Positions 7,490-10,014 of a stretch of DNA of 10,014 nt are shown in pieces. Each line of letters opens with the position of its first letter. Within the stretch, counting starts at the first letter, position 1. The position numbers and the translations under genes are program-made. Below the pieces are notes generated by a model. That model did no database searches. It saw only the letters and a list, made by a program, of their open reading frames with translations, and had not been told where the DNA came from. This stretch comes from Elusimicrobiota bacterium (GTDB lineage: Bacteria; CAYTYR01; UBA6262; DAOVJB01). The DNA lies in contig DAOVJB010000030.1 in NCBI GenBank assembly GCA_030673425.1, forward strand, positions 1-10,014, written 5' to 3'.

Positions 7490-7510
7490 TTATAAGAAGA
7501 CTCCTTTCTC

Positions 7511-8089
7511 CTATAGCTTAAACTCCGTTGTTAATTTCTTAACACCCTGTGTTAATTTACCTAAATCCTCTTTTAATTTGTGTATCTCGTCTTTTGTTAA
7601 ATGATCTTTATTCAACTGTCCTGAACAATACTCCACTTTTTTCATTATATCTTTGATTATAGATCTATCTTCTAATACGATCTGTCTTAAATCTATCACC
7701 ATCTTATTAAAAACATCAATTAACTCCTGAAATTCATCGCCCTTTCTTATTTTTGCATATTTAGAAAAATCACCTTTTCTTACTCTTGTCATACTGTTTT
7801 CAAGACTCTTAAGAGGACCTGCTATTCTGTGAGAAAGAAATATTCCAAAGAACGCAATCAGTATGATTATAAAAGAAATCCAGATTCCCAGTGTGATATT
7901 GACTGATTTAAGAAACGATGTAATACCGCTAACCTGTGCGTTTTCTATTACCAGTCTTCCCATCTGGTAATAAATATTGATACCAACCAATATTGTAGCT
8001 GCTAAGATTAAAAACACCATTATGCCTATATATCTTAACTGAAAATTCTGTTTGACTATATAAGTTCTTCTTCGTTTTTTCCTTTGCAT
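7511..8089 (-). CDS. Membrane protein with HAMP domain and no output domain
   Basis: A 192-residue inner-membrane protein. It has a strongly basic start (MQRKKRRRTYIVKQNFQLR), a first helix (about 20-40), a short outer loop of about 25 residues, a second helix (about 66-86) and a HAMP domain (about 87-140) with the typical Pro92 and Glu97 and the second-helix start KGDEFQELIDVFNKM (116-130). The rest (about 141-190) is charged and helical, probably coiled coil. No kinase, GGDEF or methyl-accepting domain follows, so it may pass a conformational signal to a separate partner or act structurally. Automatic pipelines may name it a chemotaxis receptor, which the sequence does not support. AGGAGG (minus strand of 8098-8103), eight bases before the ATG, fixes the start. 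It sits 31 bases after the DUF4900-like gene and 21 bases before moxR. Confidence 0.88.
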   Translation of the reverse strand: MQRKKRRRTYIVKQNFQLRYIGIMVFLILAATILVGINIYYQMGRLVIENAQVSGITSFLKSVNITLGIWISFIIILIAFFGIFLSHRIAGPLKSLENSMTRVRKGDFSKYAKIRKGDEFQELIDVFNKMVIDLRQIVLEDRSIIKDIMKKVEYCSGQLNKDHLTKDEIHKLKEDLGKLTQGVKKLTTEFKL

Positions 8090-8120
8090 TGTCTGTCCCT
8101 CCTGATGTCAATTTACCATT

Positions 8121-10014
8121 TTATTTCACCTGCTGGTATGTATGAAGAACGGTTCCTACCGGAATAATTTTAGAAACATTATTTACCTCACCCCGATCAT
8201 ACACATTATTAAAAGAAGGAGCACGCACTACACCTCCTTCACTAGAAGTCATTGCCCCATAAATAGTAAACATATTCAACCATCTGTTAGTATGTACAGT
8301 AAACATGGACCCCGTAAGACCGGTATACATAAATGCATCCATTCTGAGGTCATAATAAATAGTAGGCCACCCACTATAAGCATTGGGAATTTCATAATCC
8401 CCGTTGTTTGCAAAATATTTAATACCTCCTGGTAAAGCCTCTGGATAATCGTTCCACGGGACATTAAGCCAATTAAAATACCACTCTTCTCCCCCAGGGA
8501 TATCATATAGATACCAGGGATTCTCATAAATATTACCCTGGGAAACAAGAGCTATTGAATCATTAGTGGGATTAACAGTTGTATAATCAACAGGATAACT
8601 CTTTCCAAACGCAAAGCCAAGTTCATCTACAAAAAAATCTCTCCACTGAGGTCCAACAGGATTGGTAAAAATTAATTTAATATTATCTCCTGCATTATTA
8701 TTAATATCCTGAATGTCACTTGCACTTAATGTACTGCTTGAGGTTGCATTATCTACTATTACTAACCGCTGCCAGATAGCACTACTTATTATCGGCACAT
8801 TATCCACTGACCAAATGTCTCCGCTTTGTCCCTCTAATTCTAAAGTTACGGTTACCCCTGCTCCAGCAGCATCAACATCTGCTGCTCTTACATTTACATA
8901 AACCTTGTTATTATCAATTCCTGCAGGAGGTGCAACAATGTTAAAATGTTTGCTATAAGTGACTGTGCCTGCAGTTGCAGTGTTCAGTTCTACACGCATA
9001 CATTTGGCAGGCGGTAAATCTTTGAAAAGCTCTCCACCAGGAGAAGGATCTTCAATAGTTTGCCGTGCTGTGCCCGGAACAACATCTATATTCCACCCAT
9101 CTACTTCGCCATCTAAGTCACTATCCTGATTGAAGGAATCCAGCACCTGCATATAAGGATCACCAGAATAAAGAATATCACCGATTATATCAACAGTATC
9201 GGTAGTAATAATTGTTATTTTCTTGTTAGTATTGGCTGCCCCGGCAGTGGAGGCCAGTTTACCATGAACTGCTACAGGACCTTTTACAAAGATAACCAGA
9301 CCATATTCACTACTTAAAGCTGTCTGATAATTGGCTGCCCCCTGGCATACATCTTTTGAGGTACCTGAGCCCAGGAATGACAAATCAATCTCTACAGCAT
9401 TAAATCCTGCTCCGGTATTAATAAACAGATCCCCACTGCTGTAAGAAGAGCCGAAAACAGTAAAATCAGGCAGTTCATTAACATCAATTCGCACCTGAGC
9501 TACTCCCCTATAGTGTACGAAGTCTAAAGATTCTAAATGAATCTCAAATCCACCATGATCTTTGTCAAACCAGGTTCCACGTGGATGATTAGCATTAGCA
9601 CATGTATCAAAAGAAGGATCGGTACTCAGACGGCCTATCTGATTGTTCTGAGTATAGTTGATACTAGTCGGATATCCACCTGCCTGCAGAATACTCCCAG
9701 CACTCATAACCGTATAACCATTAAAATAACTTGGATTAGACGCAGCCCCTGGAGCATTATTAGTCCCGGGATTTGCTGGAAGATACTGATTATTAAAATA
9801 TATAACTGCTCCCAGCTTCAAATTACCGTTAGTATGGTAGGGTCCGTCAAGCATAATTGGTATACCACTTGTTAAAGTCGAAAAATTTGCCCATATATCA
9901 TTTTCTACATAAAAGAGATTATAACTTGCTAGATTAATTATGGATATCCGGGCGGAAACTTGTCTCTTAACTATCTGCTGACCCGTAGATAAAGTAGCAC
10001 TGGAAACGGAATCA
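8121..10014 (-). CDS. DUF4900/PilX-like surface protein, 5' end outside window
   Basis: The frame is open from its TAA at 8121 to the right edge, giving 630 visible residues (counted from the first whole codon, 10011-10013) and no start in the window; the internal ATG at 9852-9854 is not the start. The visible beginning resembles DUF4900/PilX-like proteins: SARISIINLASYNLFYVEND (20-39), IWANFS, then LDGPYHTNGNLKLG (55-68). Later come KGPVAVHGKL (244-253), DTVDIIGDILYSGD (272-285), SIALVSQGNIY (486-496) and FTIYGAMTSSEGGVVR (582-597), a series of short beta-strand repeats usual for this group. Between the third and fourth lies an insert (about 290-473) resembling a carbohydrate-binding beta sandwich. 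An N-terminal pilin-like helix would be expected upstream, which would place it at a type IV pilus or secretion system. The family call rests on pattern memory. Confidence 0.8.
   Translation of the reverse strand, partial: DSVSSATLSTGQQIVKRQVSARISIINLASYNLFYVENDIWANFSTLTSGIPIMLDGPYHTNGNLKLGAVIYFNNQYLPANPGTNNAPGAASNPSYFNGYTVMSAGSILQAGGYPTSINYTQNNQIGRLSTDPSFDTCANANHPRGTWFDKDHGGFEIHLESLDFVHYRGVAQVRIDVNELPDFTVFGSSYSSGDLFINTGAGFNAVEIDLSFLGSGTSKDVCQGAANYQTALSSEYGLVIFVKGPVAVHGKLASTAGAANTNKKITIITTDTVDIIGDILYSGDPYMQVLDSFNQDSDLDGEVDGWNIDVVPGTARQTIEDPSPGGELFKDLPPAKCMRVELNTATAGTVTYSKHFNIVAPPAGIDNNKVYVNVRAADVDAAGAGVTVTLELEGQSGDIWSVDNVPIISSAIWQRLVIVDNATSSSTLSASDIQDINNNAGDNIKLIFTNPVGPQWRDFFVDELGFAFGKSYPVDYTTVNPTNDSIALVSQGNIYENPWYLYDIPGGEEWYFNWLNVPWNDYPEALPGGIKYFANNGDYEIPNAYSGWPTIYYDLRMDAFMYTGLTGSMFTVHTNRWLNMFTIYGAMTSSEGGVVRAPSFNNVYDRGEVNNVSKIIPVGTVLHTYQQVK
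8595..9146 (-). other. Carbohydrate-binding-like insert in the DUF4900-like protein
   Basis: About 184 residues (290-473 of the visible protein) look unlike the flanking strands. The insert opens with FNQDSDLDGEVDGWNI, the 'D-x-D-x-DG..DGW' opening common in family 4/9-type carbohydrate-binding modules and similar galactose-binding-like domains, and closes with FFVDELGFAFG, which fits the final strand of such domains (xxVDDVxL). In between are alternating strands such as VYVNVRAADVD and VTVTLELEG. The flanks GDILYSGD and SIALVSQGNIY would join directly in a shorter homologue. Ligand and calcium binding are guesses. Confidence 0.55.

Noticed and set aside
8106-8111. A perfect -35 box TTGACA on the minus strand before the HAMP gene
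   Set aside because: At a 16-18 base spacing the sequence falls on the HAMP start region, with no TATAAT-like box. It also overlaps the ribosome site region, so a promoter here is not supported.
7929-8111. A second minus-strand frame of 60 codons overlapping the HAMP gene start
   Set aside because: It is in a different frame from a well-supported gene, has no ribosome site of its own, and its product has no recognisable features.
8114-8139. TACCA/TGGTA inverted repeat at the end of the DUF4900-like gene as a terminator
   Set aside because: Only five pairs with a 16-base loop and no T-run. It is not a plausible terminator.
9852-9854. ATG as the start of the DUF4900-like gene
   Set aside because: The frame stays open for 53 more codons to the right edge, and those residues fit the family. 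No ribosome binding site precedes this ATG.

Overview
This AT-rich window is a compact stretch of bacterial chromosome in which every supported gene lies on the minus strand and reads from right to left. Gene order, short gaps, a stop/start overlap and the lack of any convincing internal terminator suggest one long transcription unit. The genes are of a kind common in Gram-negative, often uncultivated lineages such as Omnitrophota, Elusimicrobiota, Planctomycetota and Bacteroidota. An Omnitrophota-like or related genome fits best by gestalt (AT-rich, DUF4900/PilX-like pilus protein, short HAMP protein, MoxR-DUF58-BatA-DUF4159 order). This placement is inference, not proof.

Right to left in transcription order: (1) the C-terminal 630 residues of a large DUF4900/PilX-like surface or pilus-associated protein with an apparent carbohydrate-binding-like insert (8121 to the right edge); (2) a 192-residue two-helix membrane protein with a HAMP domain and no output domain (7511-8089); (3) a MoxR AAA+ ATPase (6467-7489); (4) a DUF58 protein with a VWA-like fold (5482-6384); (5) a long BatA-type membrane VWA protein (3323-5485); (6) a 50-residue single-helix membrane protein with a strong ribosome binding site (3142-3294); (7) a secreted DUF4159 protein (2371-3114); (8) a 740-residue membrane protein with VWA and glutamine-amidotransferase-like domains (144-2366); (9) the first 33 codons of another membrane protein, cut by the left edge (1-99).

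Genes 3-8 form a MoxR/VWA (Bat-type) cluster. In this family the cytoplasmic AAA+ ATPase is thought to act as a chaperone or remodelling motor on partners, with DUF58 as a cytoplasmic VWA adaptor and the membrane VWA proteins as envelope-side subunits held by N- and C-terminal helices. Such clusters have been linked to envelope integrity, stress or oxygen tolerance and metal-cofactor insertion, but the substrate of this one cannot be read from the sequence. The HAMP protein just upstream may belong to the unit or may only be a neighbour.

No RNA genes, mobile elements, CRISPR arrays or long repeats were seen. All gaps between genes are under 100 bases. The largest (6385-6466) holds a strong hairpin that overlaps the moxR stop codon and a small palindrome before the DUF58 start, which has no visible Shine-Dalgarno sequence.
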